DNA from: CAVZCK01 sp963798805
GTDB lineage: Bacteria; Pseudomonadota; Alphaproteobacteria; Rhizobiales; Rhodomicrobiaceae
DNA: 64,000 nt
Direction of reading: 5' to 3'
NCBI GenBank assembly: GCA_963798805.1
Contig: CAWCVC010000014.1
Coordinates: 186,001 to 250,000 of the forward strand
Under the pieces are notes generated by a model. The model did no database searches. It was given only the letters and a program-made list of their open reading frames with translations, and was not told the origin of the DNA. Shown here one piece after another: positions 20,103 to 29,246 of the stretch (position 1 is the first letter of the stretch; each line of letters starts with the position of its first letter). Both the position numbers and the translations under genes were made by a program.

Positions 20103-21917
20103 CTACTGGACACAGGGCAGTGGCAGGTCGAGAAGAGCGAAGGCTTTCTCCTGGAGGGCGGTGGGTCGCGCGAGCAGTGCGAAGGTGGCCGTGCCTTGCA
20201 GCGGGAGGGCGACCTCGTTGAGCGTCAGCGTCGCGAGGTGGGCGAGAAGGTCAGGCCATGTCAGCGCGGGCTGACCGTCGGCACTTCGGCGCTGCGTACG
20301 TTTCTGGATTGTCGCGGCGGAGGGCTCGGGCGGAGTGACGATCGATTTGCGCTCACGCGCCTCGGGCGCATGCTCGGCAAACAGCATCGGCGCCAGCGCC
20401 CGGCGCATGTGGAATTCGACGTAATAGGCCAGCATGCACAGAAACACGTGCGCCCTGACGCGATGTCCCAGCCAATGGTGGATCGGACGGATCTGCAAAT
20501 CCACGCCCTTCATTGTACGGAAAGCCCGTTCTACCTGCGCCAGACTTTTGTAGGCGCCGACCGCATCCTCGGCGGAAAGCTTGTCCTGGGGCACGCTGGT
20601 GCGGATCACGTAGATGCCGTCGAGGGTCGCCTCGGCCGCGATCTTCGCCTCGTCGCGGCGAAACGAGAGATGGCTATCGCCAATGTCGAGCACAAAATGC
20701 TTGGCCATCTTATGCTTGTCGATCACGGCGCCGACTTTCAATCCGATGACCGCCGCCGTGTGTTTCTTCGGCGCCCGTCGAACGGCCTCGGCGACGCGCT
20801 TCAGATTGCGTTCCGTTGCCTCCAGCAATGCGCTGCGTTTGCGCGCCCGCTCGTCGGCCAGCAGTGGATTGCGGCAGGCGATCAACCGTTCTCCGGGGAA
20901 GTGCGTCGGGGCGCTGATTTCGGCCAGATCACGTTCGTCGAACAGCGACAGCTGCAACGGACCGGCGGCGAGGAGATCGCGGATCTGCGGCGCCTTCAGG
21001 CACGAGATCCAATCGAGCCCCGCCGGCTTCAGATCCTCGGCAATGCGCGCGCTGGTGATTATGCCGCGATCTCCGACGAGCACGACATGAGCGAGCTTGA
21101 AGCGCTTTTTCAGTGTGTCGACTTGCGCGGTCAGCGTTTTGGGATCGCTGGTATTTCCCTCGAACACCTCGATCGCCACGGGAGTGCCGTCGGCGGCGCA
21201 CAAAAGCCCATAAACAATTTGCGGGCGATCCGAGCGATGATCGCGGGAGTAGCCATGCTGCGCCAACTCGCAGCACCGCCCTTCGAGATAGCTCGATGAA
21301 ACATCGTAAAGAACCAACGCGCCGCCCTTCTGATTTTGCTTGTCAAAATCAGACAAGCATTTTGACCTGAGATGCTTTTTGGCCAGCGCTGTCTCGATGC
21401 GCGATTGCTGCTCGAGCAGCCAATCGAGCGCGGCATAAACCTCTCGCTCGGCGACGTCCTCGAGCGCGCATGCCTTGGCCAGGCTCGATGCCGCCGTCTC
21501 GGGTTCGAGCGCGCGCCAGAAGGCAAGCTTCGAGCCCGGCGCGATGACGCGATTGACGATCAGTGCCCGCACGATGGCGGCCGAGCGCTGTTCCTCTTTC
21601 GTGCGCGCTTTGACGAGAGCATCAAGGCCGGTCTTGCGCATCATACCGAGCACCGCGGCGACATGACCATGCGACAGTGCCCGGCGGATCTCGAAAGCGT
21701 CTGTGACCGGCGCGGCAATCTCGGCGCCCTTGATCAGCTGGCTGATCGCCGCAATCATCGGCTCTGGCAGCTTGGAGATGTTGGCGAGCGTGCGCTTTCT
21801 GACCGTCTTTCCTTCGCGAAAGCTCTCGCGAATGAGGATGGCCGGCGGCGAAGTTCGATTTGGCACCCGTTCGATGAACATGGCCGCGACCATGAACCGA
21901 TTTGCACGATAACGCAA
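20103..21917 (-). CDS. IS1634-family transposase with an in-frame palindromic insertion
   Basis: A 604-residue DDE transposase. Recognisable parts are the N-terminal region (RESFREGKTVRKRTLANISK), the first catalytic Asp in LVLYDVSSSYLEGR, VVLVGDRGIITSARI, and the late catalytic region around KSLAQVERAFRTMKGVDLQI and RPIHHWLGHRVRAHVFLCML. The frame is open throughout. Thirteen codons between KKHL and KGGALVLYD are foreign to the family and are encoded by a palindromic element at 21330-21368. They lie just before the first catalytic strand, so activity is doubtful. Some N-terminal residues before VAAMFIERVPN may not be translated. Confidence 0.87.
   Translation of the reverse strand: MRYRANRFMVAAMFIERVPNRTSPPAILIRESFREGKTVRKRTLANISKLPEPMIAAISQLIKGAEIAAPVTDAFEIRRALSHGHVAAVLGMMRKTGLDALVKARTKEEQRSAAIVRALIVNRVIAPGSKLAFWRALEPETAASSLAKACALEDVAEREVYAALDWLLEQQSRIETALAKKHLRSKCLSDFDKQNQKGGALVLYDVSSSYLEGRCCELAQHGYSRDHRSDRPQIVYGLLCAADGTPVAIEVFEGNTSDPKTLTAQVDTLKKRFKLAHVVLVGDRGIITSARIAEDLKPAGLDWISCLKAPQIRDLLAAGPLQLSLFDERDLAEISAPTHFPGERLIACRNPLLADERARKRSALLEATERNLKRVAEAVRRAPKKHTAAVIGLKVGAVIDKHKMAKHFVLDIGDSHLSFRRDEAKIAAEATLDGIYVIRTSVPQDKLSAEDAVGAYKSLAQVERAFRTMKGVDLQIRPIHHWLGHRVRAHVFLCMLAYYVEFHMRRALAPMLFAEHAPEARERKSIVTPPEPSAATIQKRTQRRSADGQPALTWPDLLAHLATLTLNEVALPLQGTATFALLARPTALQEKAFALLDLPLPCVQ
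21330..21368. repeat. Palindromic element inserted in the IS1634 transposase gene
   Basis: Thirty-nine bases with nested inverted repeats: GCTTGTC and GACAAGC flank AAAATCA, and GATTTT pairs with AAAATC across GCTTGTC. The length is a multiple of three and adds 13 codons without a stop. The skeleton (GCTTGTC, spacer of about 7, GACAAGC) resembles the element repeated in the IS3 and IS21 copies at 52.0 and 57.6-59.2 kb. Confidence 0.75.
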
Positions 21918-22025
21918 GCGTATTACATGGACACATCCGTGGCGACGAAGTCACCCAAAACCCTTGCCCAGTCTGGCCTCTCAAATAAACCCAGGTGAAA
22001 AGTTCGGCCTAACTATTTGTTTTTG

Positions 22026-22071
22026 GCATCGGATTTGCCCGAAAACCGCTTCGCACTTTTCGGTCCAATGC
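22026..22071. repeat. REP-like intergenic palindrome
   Basis: The outer arms GCATCGG and CCAATGC and the inner arms CCGAAAA (22039-22045) and TTTTCGG (22057-22063) form a long imperfect hairpin. Similar palindromes with this CCGAAAA/TTTTCGG core are common between genes of Hyphomicrobiales. It lies 12 bases beyond the right target repeat of the IS1634 element. Confidence 0.6.
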
Positions 22072-22159
22072 TTGTTTTGTGACTTTTCCTGCGAACAGGT
22101 GCACAAGGAACCGCTGGGCAGGGTAGCCGCCCTCTCCCAGCGGCGGGGGGATGGATCGA

Positions 22160-22848
22160 TCAGCCGCCTGCACCGCCTTTGGGAACCCTTCGTCTGGGAG
22201 GCGACCAGCGCCATCGCTCTAATCGCGCTCCTGTCGTTGCCACGGCGGGCGGTCGGCTTGGCTGGCCTCATCGCAACCGACCGCTGCAATCGGGACTGAC
22301 CATCACGGCACTGACGGCAGCGTTCTCGGCCGTGCATGTTGGCGGGATAGTCCTGCTGCGCAAGCTGGCCCAGGCCGCCATCGGACCTCTTCAGCTTCCT
22401 CATCATCGCCATCGCATTCTGGCTCACTGAGCGGGCGTTCAGACCAGGCCGCGCCCGTGGCTTTGAAAAGACCTTCGACAGCAAGGTAGGTGTCGATACC
22501 GGACTGGCTGTGCTGAGTGGTGGCCTCTGACTACGTGACGGTCGGACGAGCATCCTCATTGATCCTCGCCACATCGTCTGGATCAAGTCAGCCGACAATT
22601 ATGTGGAATATGCGATGGCTGGCGGTGTCAAGCACCTGATCCGAAGCACGCTTCAGTTGGAAGAGGAGCGGCTCGCCGGGTTTGAAATTACCCGCATTCA
22701 TCGCACGCGTCTGATCGATCCAAAGCGGATCGTCGCAATCGGCTGGCGGAAATCCGGCGATTTCGAGCTTCGCCTCGATTCTGGCGACAGCGTTGTTGGT
22801 AGCCGCAATTACAGCCAGTCAGTCAAAGGAATCGAAAGCGCAACATGA
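22160..22848 (+). pseudogene. Decayed LytTR-type transcriptional regulator with membrane N-terminus
   Basis: Pieces of one protein lie in order in different frames. WEPFVWEATSAIALIALLSL (frame 1, to 22299) is followed by PLQSGLTITALTAAFSAVHV GGIVLLRKL (frame 3, to 22430). Frame 1 then resumes with DLFSFLIIAIAFWLTER, hits an in-frame TGA at 22528, and continues with a LytTR DNA-binding domain (HIVWIKSADNYVEYAMAGG, ITRIHRTRLIDPKRIVAIGW). Intact relatives have about four membrane helices followed by LytTR. Two frameshifts and a stop make this a pseudogene. A short product from ATG 22603 would contain most of the LytTR domain but is probably not functional. Confidence 0.75.
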
Positions 22849-23068
22849 CGGCTCCTCGGCCGGCCGAAGTTGAGGGTGAGCCGACGCCCCCCACACCCCC
22901 TGATAGCCGAGGCTGACCCAACGCGGAAGCGCTCTCCTGCGCACCGCCCCCGCTAGAGAAATCGGGAATTGGGTGCCCCGGCGCGCGTTCCTGCCCAGAC
23001 TATCGGGTGCATCTATGAGACATAGTGAGAGGATCCTGATGTCGTGCGATTTTCAGCGGACACACCCC

Positions 23069-23992
23069 TCAATATTGCCAGGAACGCATCTCCCGAGGCG
23101 TCGGCCACCTGCAACCGGGCATGAAGCAACTGTAGGGCCGCTTCTTTTCCGAAAGAGGGGGCGACTGGTCGTGGAGACGGTCCGACGGCACCGCCGCCGT
23201 GACGGTCTGTTCGCGGGGGAGCGGTTCTAGCGCCTCGGTAGCCAACCGCGCCGAGAGAGGCAATGCTTGCCCCGATGGCTGCGGCATGGCGCTTGGCGTC
23301 ATGGCTGTCGTGCCGCTCATATCCCCCGGCACGGCCCTGCCGGTGGAAGCAAGGTGGCCGCTTGTTGGCAGGGTGCGCTGCAAGGAGGCGGGTTCGGCCT
23401 CGGTCGGCAGGAAGGGCGCCTTTTCCGGCAAAGGCGGGCGCGGGGCGGAACGGGCAGCTCTCACCACCACCGTTGCGCGAGCAGGTCGTCGATCCACCTG
23501 TATCGGCTCCACGGGCGTCGGCTCGGTTTGCGGAAGAGGCTGGATAGGCTGGATGGGCGCGACCACGGCGGTCGTCGTGACCTCCCTATGATGCTTCCGC
23601 GCCTGCGCTCTCAGTGTTTCCTCGGCCCATGCTTGGCAGAGGTCTGCGGGTGTCGTGTGAAACAACTTGGCGACACTGGCTAAATCACGCCTCCGCCCAA
23701 CGTCCCAGAAACCGTCCTCACCGGCTCGCTGGGCGCGGTCGCCCTGCTCCCTGGCAATGGTGTCGCTCGATGGAAGCTTGCGTAATCCAGTCTCCACGGC
23801 CGTAACGGCCTGGTCGGCGATTGCTGAGCCGAGTAGCTCATTGTTGCGGCAATAGAGCATCAGCCCGATCTTGTTGCGCGCTGCGTCGTAGACCACACCG
23901 CTCTCGTCGAATTGCTGAGCCATCGTTTGATCCGAAGAAAGAATGCAGAGCGTCAGGCCCAGCAGGACGACAAGCGATGGGACCTGGGACAT
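23069..23992 (-). CDS. Exported Pro/Ala-rich protein of unknown function
   Basis: A 307-residue protein starting at an ATG with AGGGAGG six bases upstream. Residues 1-26 are a signal peptide (QVPSLVVLLGLTLCILSS, then MAQQF). Residues 30-150 are a folded, helical part (VYDAARNKIGLMLYCRNNEL, FHTTPADLCQAWAEETLRAQ) containing paired Cys. The rest is a long Pro/Arg/Thr-rich tail (PIQPIQPLPQTEPTPVEPIQ) that looks disordered, ending in a Cys pair (SCFMPGCRWPTP). I recognise no family. It stands alone between the LytTR remnant and the hydrolase gene. Confidence 0.65.
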   Translation of the reverse strand: MSQVPSLVVLLGLTLCILSSDQTMAQQFDESGVVYDAARNKIGLMLYCRNNELLGSAIADQAVTAVETGLRKLPSSDTIAREQGDRAQRAGEDGFWDVGRRRDLASVAKLFHTTPADLCQAWAEETLRAQARKHHREVTTTAVVAPIQPIQPLPQTEPTPVEPIQVDRRPARATVVVRAARSAPRPPLPEKAPFLPTEAEPASLQRTLPTSGHLASTGRAVPGDMSGTTAMTPSAMPQPSGQALPLSARLATEALEPLPREQTVTAAVPSDRLHDQSPPLSEKKRPYSCFMPGCRWPTPREMRSWQY

Positions 23993-24308
23993 ATACACCT
24001 CCCTGCAATTAGTATTTTGTATGCCAGGATATGGCGTCATGATGGCCGAATGGGGAAGCTTCCGAAAGGTCGTCCGGGATCATAAGCTGTTGCTGGCAGG
24101 AACTGGTCCGATCAATGCTCCGCCGTCGGTTGGTCGCAGGCCACTTTCTGACCAAAATGCGAATATCGGTTGCGTGAACCCGCATGGCGCTTTCGTAGGT
24201 GTAAGCCAGCATTTGCTTTTATCGCCATTTCAGCGTGGGTGCAGCAGTGGAATACCACCCTCTGCGGGCTTTCTTCCACGTCTGGTGGTTTTACGCTGTC
24301 TATATCGG
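23993..24308. other. Intergenic region with no recognisable gene
   Basis: About 316 bases between two minus-strand genes. It should hold the promoter of the exported-protein gene. Short frames on both strands lack ribosome sites or conserved features. I see no clear terminator or RNA gene. Confidence 0.4.
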
Positions 24309-25145
24309 TCATGAATTGGTTTTGGCCTTAGGGCGGAGCCGCATGGCAAAGAACGCCAAAATCTCATCGCGTGCCGCGATGGTCGGCTGGTCGGCGGCAT
24401 CGATCAGATGCTGGGTCACCACGCTGTGTGGGTAGGGCACATGCCGGGCGAAGAATGGTGCAACATCGCCGTTCGCGGCCGTATCCGGAAGCTCGCGGGC
24501 CATGACGCGGTTACCGAGCGCGGCAGCGTATGCCGCGAAGCGCTCTGCCCGACAAATCTGATCACCCTTGAACCGGTAGGCCAGAACCGTAAGATCCTCG
24601 CGATCAAGTCGCTGTCGGATCGCCTTGATCTCTTCGGGCGCGATCTCCAGCCCGGCAGGCTCCTTCAGAGGAAGCGACGGTTGCGAAAGAACTGGAGCCA
24701 ACATGGCGGGTTCGAGCATCATGGCCAGTGCGAAATTGCCTGTGAAGCACATGCCGATCGCGCCCGCGCCTGCTCCGCTACATTCTTGATGTGCGTGGCG
24801 AGCCAATGCGCGAAGCCACTGTGTAACGGGACTTGATCGACCACTCGCGAGGGCATTGAACTCGGCACTTACACAGGCGCGCTGAAACACCTTCGCTCCC
24901 TCGCCTGCCGTCGGCACGGCGCCGTCGCGGCCGAACAGCGAAGGCATGTAAACGGCGAAGCCGGCGTCTCTGACCCAGCGCGCGAAGCGGGCGACATGCG
25001 GGCTGATGCCAGGCATCTCCGCCATGACGATCACTGCCGGGCCGGTGCCGGCGACGAACACTTTCTTGGTAATGCCGTCGAGTGTGATGTCGCGCGCGGA
25101 GAAGTCGCTGAGTGGGTCATCCGTGTTGAGGTCATGCGTCGGCAT
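24309..25145 (-). CDS. Dienelactone hydrolase family protein
   Basis: A 278-residue alpha/beta hydrolase. The nucleophile elbow is Cys (GAIGMCFTGNFALAM), as in dienelactone hydrolases. An Asp in RFKGDQICRAERF and a His in VPYPHSVVTQHL complete a plausible triad. The N-terminal strand AVIVMAEMPGISPHVARFAR carries the acidic residue and oxyanion loop. Substrates of the family are lactones from aromatic degradation; the substrate here is unknown. It is divergent from the HxlR regulator 84 bases away, which probably controls it. Confidence 0.85.
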   Translation of the reverse strand: MPTHDLNTDDPLSDFSARDITLDGITKKVFVAGTGPAVIVMAEMPGISPHVARFARWVRDAGFAVYMPSLFGRDGAVPTAGEGAKVFQRACVSAEFNALASGRSSPVTQWLRALARHAHQECSGAGAGAIGMCFTGNFALAMMLEPAMLAPVLSQPSLPLKEPAGLEIAPEEIKAIRQRLDREDLTVLAYRFKGDQICRAERFAAYAAALGNRVMARELPDTAANGDVAPFFARHVPYPHSVVTQHLIDAADQPTIAARDEILAFFAMRLRPKAKTNS

Positions 25146-25229
25146 TGAGCACTCCCGGCTAAGTCCATCTACAAGACCCAGATCCTTGCATGGCTAGATC
25201 CAGATTGGCAACTCAGATAGTTTGGGAGC

Positions 25230-25721
25230 ATGACCGACAAGACCGTAGTCCGCCGTTCACCGGTTGAGGCACGACACTGCAACCTCGCCCGCAGCTTCGA
25301 GCTGATCGGCGATCGCTGGACGCTGCTTATCCTGCGCTCGGCACTTTACGGTGTGCGCCGCTTCGATGATTTTCAGGCCGATCTCGACATTCCGCGAAGC
25401 GTTCTCAGTAACCGGCTGGCAGGGCTGGTCGAGACCGAAATCATGGAGCGTCGAGCGTACCGCGAAGAGAGCCAGCGTTCGCGCTTCGAGTACCCGTTGA
25501 CCGAAATGGGCCGCGCACTCGGGCTCCCGTTCATGGCCATGACGGCGTGGAGTGACAAATGGCTTGGTGATGGCAAGGCGCCCTTGACGTTGCGATCGAA
25601 GTCTACGGGCCAGAGGCTCGCGGTCGCTCTTGTCGATGAGCGTGGCAAGGTCGCGAAGGCTTCGGATGTCGAATTGATGATTGATCCGGCCTTTCGGCGT
25701 TACCCGCGCACAGCCGAGTGA
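25230..25721 (+). CDS. HxlR-family transcriptional regulator
   Basis: A 163-residue winged-helix regulator. It has the classic HxlR opening with its conserved Cys (HCNLARSFELIGDRWTLLIL) and the HTH (FDDFQADLDIPRSVLSNRLA, GLVETEIMERRAYR), then YPLTEMGRALGLPFMAM. HxlR proteins sense redox or electrophiles, often through this Cys. It faces the hydrolase gene from a shared 84-base intergenic region, so control of that gene and of itself is likely. It is convergent with livF. Confidence 0.88.
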   Translation: MTDKTVVRRSPVEARHCNLARSFELIGDRWTLLILRSALYGVRRFDDFQADLDIPRSVLSNRLAGLVETEIMERRAYREESQRSRFEYPLTEMGRALGLPFMAMTAWSDKWLGDGKAPLTLRSKSTGQRLAVALVDERGKVAKASDVELMIDPAFRRYPRTAE

Positions 25722-25836
25722 ACCAACTGCGGCTCCACTTCCTAAGGTATTGCTGACCACAGTGTTGCGTCAGGCGCTTTCGGCTTGGGGTCAACTTCGG
25801 GGGCGCCGGGCGCCAACTTCTTTGCACCATACCCGT

Positions 25837-26577
25837 TCATTGATCGGCAGAGCGGTACTCCTGGATTGACCCGCCGAGGAAGAGGTGGCCTACGCGGGGA
25901 TCGGCAAGAAGCGTCTCAGCACGATCGTGCATGCGCGTCTGGCCGAGCTCGAGAACCAGCCCGTAATCGGAGACCGCCAGAGCAGCCTTGGCGTTCTGTT
26001 CCACCATCAAGACAGTCACGCCCTGATCGCGCAGATGTTGCAGCGTCCTGAAGACTTGTTGCACAAGGTTTGGCGACAGGCCGATAGATGGCTCGTCGAT
26101 CAGGATGAGTTTGGGGTCGAGCAGCAAGGCCCTGGCGATCTCAAGCTGCTTCTGCTGGCCGCCGGACAGTTCGACGGCTTTCCGGTGGCGGTGTTCTTTG
26201 AGCATCGGAAACTGGTCCATGACGCGCTCCATCCGGGCGCGAACCTGCGTCTGATCTGGCGATGTGACGCCGCCAAGCTCGATGTTATGCCACACCGAAA
26301 GCTGTGGGATCACATTGCGGCCCTGCGGGACGTAAGTCACACCATGCGCGATCATCTGCGCAGGGGTCTGGCCCGTCACGTCCTGACCGTCGAGGAGCAC
26401 CTGGCCGGATTGGAGATTGAGAAGCCCGAAGATCGCCTTGAATACGGTCGACTTGCCCGCGCCATTCGGCCCGATCATGGTGGTGATCGAGGCCCTCGGA
26501 ATAGCGAAGCTCACGCCGTTGAGGATCGTGATCTTGCCGTAGCCGCCATAGACATCGCGAAGTTCAAGCACCCTCAC
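25837..26577 (-). CDS. livF: Branched-chain/aromatic acid ABC transporter ATP-binding protein
   Basis: A 246-residue ATPase with Walker A (GPNGAGKSTVFKAIFG), Q-loop region (VTYVPQGRNVIPQLSV), ABC signature (VELSGGQQKQLEIARAL) and Walker B (LILIDEPSIGLSP) with the following His switch region. It is the last gene of the livHMGF cluster and overlaps livG by 4 bases. Its position beside the box genes suggests that the importer carries benzoate rather than branched-chain amino acids. Confidence 0.92.
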   Translation of the reverse strand: MRVLELRDVYGGYGKITILNGVSFAIPRASITTMIGPNGAGKSTVFKAIFGLLNLQSGQVLLDGQDVTGQTPAQMIAHGVTYVPQGRNVIPQLSVWHNIELGGVTSPDQTQVRARMERVMDQFPMLKEHRHRKAVELSGGQQKQLEIARALLLDPKLILIDEPSIGLSPNLVQQVFRTLQHLRDQGVTVLMVEQNAKAALAVSDYGLVLELGQTRMHDRAETLLADPRVGHLFLGGSIQEYRSADQ

Positions 26578-27326
26578 CCCCCAAGATAGGCGTCGATGAC
26601 GGTCTGGTTGCCGCGAATGGCTTCCGGAGGCCCTTCGGCGATGATCTCGCCCTCCGCCAGGACGATGATGCGCGTCGACAGCGACATGACGAATTCCATG
26701 TTGTGCTCGATGACGACGAAAGTGGTGCCGTGCTCGCGGTTATAGGTGATGAGGCGCTCCTTGAGGTGGGCGAGCATGGTCAGGTTCACGCCGCCCGCGG
26801 GCTCATCGAGGAGGACGAGGTCGGGCCCCGCCATGAAGGCCATGGCGGCGTCGAGCAGCTTTTGTTGCCCATAGGATAGCGAGCCGGCCATCTCGTTGCG
26901 CAGATGAGCGAGGCGGAAAAACTCGATCAGCTTGTCCGCTTCGGTGCTCAAGCCGGCGTCAGGCGCCATGAACAGGCGCTGCAGCACGGTTCCGCGGTGC
27001 TCCTGGCCTGCAAGGATGATGTTGTCGAGCACCGACATCTGAGGGAAGACGGACAGTTGCTGGAACGTGCGCCCGACGCCAAGCTTATTGAGGCCGCTCG
27101 CCCGGCGGCCGGCGACCGATCTTCCTCTGACTTCCACCGCACCGCCGTCCGCAGAGATCTGACCGAGAATGCAGTTGAACAAGGTCGATTTGCCGGATCC
27201 GTTCGGGCCGATGAGACCGAGGATTTCACCAGGATGGACGTCGAAGCTGACCCCCCGCACGGCGCGGATCGCGCCGAAGGTCTTGGAGAGGTTCCGAACC
27301 GAAAGGACTGGCTGCGGCGTGCTCAC
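26574..27326 (-). CDS. livG: ABC transporter ATP-binding protein LivG-type
   Basis: A 250-residue ATPase starting at GTG 27326, whose GTGA overlaps the livM stop. It has Walker A (GPNGSGKSTLFNCILG), the LivG-type insert and Q-loop (GVGRTFQQLSVFPQMSVLDN), signature (SLSYGQQKLLDAAMAF) and Walker B (LVLLDEPAGGVN). The frame is open far upstream through livM, but that part is not coding for this protein. It pairs with LivF to drive transport through LivHM. Confidence 0.92.
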   Translation of the reverse strand: MSTPQPVLSVRNLSKTFGAIRAVRGVSFDVHPGEILGLIGPNGSGKSTLFNCILGQISADGGAVEVRGRSVAGRRASGLNKLGVGRTFQQLSVFPQMSVLDNIILAGQEHRGTVLQRLFMAPDAGLSTEADKLIEFFRLAHLRNEMAGSLSYGQQKLLDAAMAFMAGPDLVLLDEPAGGVNLTMLAHLKERLITYNREHGTTFVVIEHNMEFVMSLSTRIIVLAEGEIIAEGPPEAIRGNQTVIDAYLGG

Positions 27327-28303
27327 AGCTGCGAGCCCTCCACCATGTCGGCGCGCACGACCGAACGTGGGAACAGCTTGTTGCGGAGCAGCTTGCCCAG
27401 CCCGATCAGCCCAGAGGGGCATATGATCATCAGCACGATCACGGTGACGGCATAGATCATGAGGTAATAGCTCTGGGTGAAGCGCAACGCCTCCGGCAGC
27501 ACGATCACCACCCCGGCGCCGAGCAATGGTCCGAAGAAATAGCCGGTGCCGCCGACAACCACCATGAGCAGGATGCGCAGGGAATGGACGAGGGCGAAGG
27601 AGCCCGGATCGATGTATTGCACCAGGGGCACGACCAGCGCACCAGCAAGTCCGCCATAGGCCGAGCCGATCGCGAAGGCCAGAAGCGTGATCCGGCGCGT
27701 ATCGACGCCGAGGCTCTCCGCGCGAATGGGATTTTCGCGCAGCGCCCTGAAGGCGCGCCCCCAGGGCGAGCGGATGACGCCCCACATCAGTGCCGAGGCG
27801 ACCAGGAACACGGCGAGCGTGAAGTAGTAGAAGGATAGCTGCTTGTCGGTGGAGAGCAGCCAGAAATCCGGCCGGGGCATGCCCGAAAGGCCGTAATTGC
27901 CGCCAGTCAGCCAGTCCTCGTTGCGGGCTATGAGAAACACCAGCGTATTGAAGGCCAACGTGACGAAGGCCAGAAAATGACCCTGCACACGTAGTGCCGG
28001 AAATCCGAGCGCCAGTCCGACAACAAAGCAGAGCGCGACGCCCGCCGGCGTGGCAAGCAGCCAGTGCCAGCCTGCCAGAGTGAGGAGCGCCGTGGTATAG
28101 GCGCCGATCCCCATGAACGAAGCCTGCGCCAGCGAAATCTGGCCCGCATAGCCGAGCGTCAAATTGAGGCCCATCGCCGCAATGGTGAAGATCAGCCAGG
28201 AGCACAGCACGTAGGTGGCGTAGTTGCCTTGCCCAAGTGGGGCAAGAACAAGAACGACGACACCTGTCAGCAGGGCAAGCTGCCTCATATAGGGCTGAGT
28301 CAC
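27323..28303 (-). CDS. livM: ABC transporter permease LivM-type
   Basis: A 326-residue inner-membrane permease with about 8-10 hydrophobic segments. It carries the LivM signatures GLNLTLGYAGQISLAQASFM (near residue 60) and the cytoplasmic coupling helix SPWGRAFRALRENPIRAESL. The start is taken as GTG 28303, which overlaps the livH stop by 4 bases (GTGA), the same coupling seen at livG. An ATG five codons further in is possible. It forms the translocation channel with LivH. Confidence 0.92.
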   Translation of the reverse strand: MTQPYMRQLALLTGVVVLVLAPLGQGNYATYVLCSWLIFTIAAMGLNLTLGYAGQISLAQASFMGIGAYTTALLTLAGWHWLLATPAGVALCFVVGLALGFPALRVQGHFLAFVTLAFNTLVFLIARNEDWLTGGNYGLSGMPRPDFWLLSTDKQLSFYYFTLAVFLVASALMWGVIRSPWGRAFRALRENPIRAESLGVDTRRITLLAFAIGSAYGGLAGALVVPLVQYIDPGSFALVHSLRILLMVVVGGTGYFFGPLLGAGVVIVLPEALRFTQSYYLMIYAVTVIVLMIICPSGLIGLGKLLRNKLFPRSVVRADMVEGSQL

Positions 28304-29178
28304 ACCTGCCTCCCCTCCGACGCGCCGAGAAGTCCCTGCGGTCGCCACAGGATAATGGCGATGAGCAGGACGAGAGGCAGCGCCGCCCGGTATTCGGCGG
28401 TCACATAGGTCGCGGTGAGATTGTCGAGCACGCCGATCAGCAGCCCGCCGGCGATGGCGCCCCGAATCCGGTTGAAGCCGCCGACGATGGCCGCAATGAA
28501 AGCGATGATGCCCAGCGTCTCTCCATTCGAGAATTTTGCCAGGTAGAATGGCGAGATCAGGAAGGAAGCGAGGGCCGCCAGCGCCGCATTGATGAGGAAG
28601 GTGTAAAGGATCATGCGCTTGGTATCGACGCCCAGGATAAGCGCCACCTCGGGGCTCTGCGCCGTCGCCTGCATGCAGCGCCCTGTGCGCGTATTGTTGA
28701 GGAACAGGGTGAGGCCCACAATGACGGCCAGGGAGATGGCCAGATTCATCATGTCCTGGACGGAGACGACGGCTCCCGCAATATGCCAGGAGGCTGCCGG
28801 GAAGAGCGCGGGGAAGGGCTGCGCCTCGGCGCCGTAGAATTGTTTGGTGCCCTCCTTAAGGAGAACGCTGAGCGCCATCGTCGCTATAATAAGCGGCAGG
28901 CCGCCAGTCGGCATCATCGGCTCGACGACGAGCTTCTTGAAAAGAAGGCCCAGAACGACGACCGCGACAGCCAGACCGAGCAGCAAGGCTGCCCAAAGCG
29001 GCAGGCCGAACTCATGCACGCCGACCAGCACGAAGAATGCGGGCAGCATGACGAATTCGCCCTGGGCGAAGTTCACCGTCTTGGCCGCTTGCCAGAGCAG
29101 AGTGAATCCCACCGCTGCAAGAGCGTAAATCCCGCCGGTCGACAAGCCCGACAGGAGCACCTGCACAAACCCCCACAT
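28300..29178 (-). CDS. livH: ABC transporter permease LivH-type
   Basis: A 292-residue permease with the LivH start (GFVQVLLSGLSTGGIYALAA), TLLWQAAKTVNFAQGEFVML and the coupling region NTRTGRCMQATAQSPEVALI. The ribosome site AGGAA lies just upstream of the ATG. Its first two bases coincide with the TA target at which an IS630-type element is inserted, so transcription from livK must now cross about 1.2 kb of IS. Promoter activity from the IS end would be needed if read-through fails. Confidence 0.92.
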   Translation of the reverse strand: MWGFVQVLLSGLSTGGIYALAAVGFTLLWQAAKTVNFAQGEFVMLPAFFVLVGVHEFGLPLWAALLLGLAVAVVVLGLLFKKLVVEPMMPTGGLPLIIATMALSVLLKEGTKQFYGAEAQPFPALFPAASWHIAGAVVSVQDMMNLAISLAVIVGLTLFLNNTRTGRCMQATAQSPEVALILGVDTKRMILYTFLINAALAALASFLISPFYLAKFSNGETLGIIAFIAAIVGGFNRIRGAIAGGLLIGVLDNLTATYVTAEYRAALPLVLLIAIILWRPQGLLGASEGRQV

Positions 29179-29246
29179 GCGTGTTCCTAGTGCACTGACG
29201 CAAACAGAGGATTCACACGCGGCCTAGTTCGTGCGATTCTGCTGAT

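Larger units (their letters stand above)
20034..22008 (-). mobile_element. IS1634-family insertion sequence (about 1,975 bp)
   Basis: Imperfect inverted ends of about 28 bp share CCGAACTTTTCAC followed by a GGTTTA block, at 20034 onward and, inverted, up to 22007. CTAAC occurs as a direct repeat at 20029-20033 and 22009-22013 and is the likely target duplication; the boundary is uncertain by one base. The element contains a single long transposase gene on the minus strand. Confidence 0.82.

Noticed and set aside
27327..28205. A long 5' extension of livG across livM
   Set aside because: The extension is an out-of-frame reading of livM. LivG starts at GTG 27326, coupled to the livM stop.
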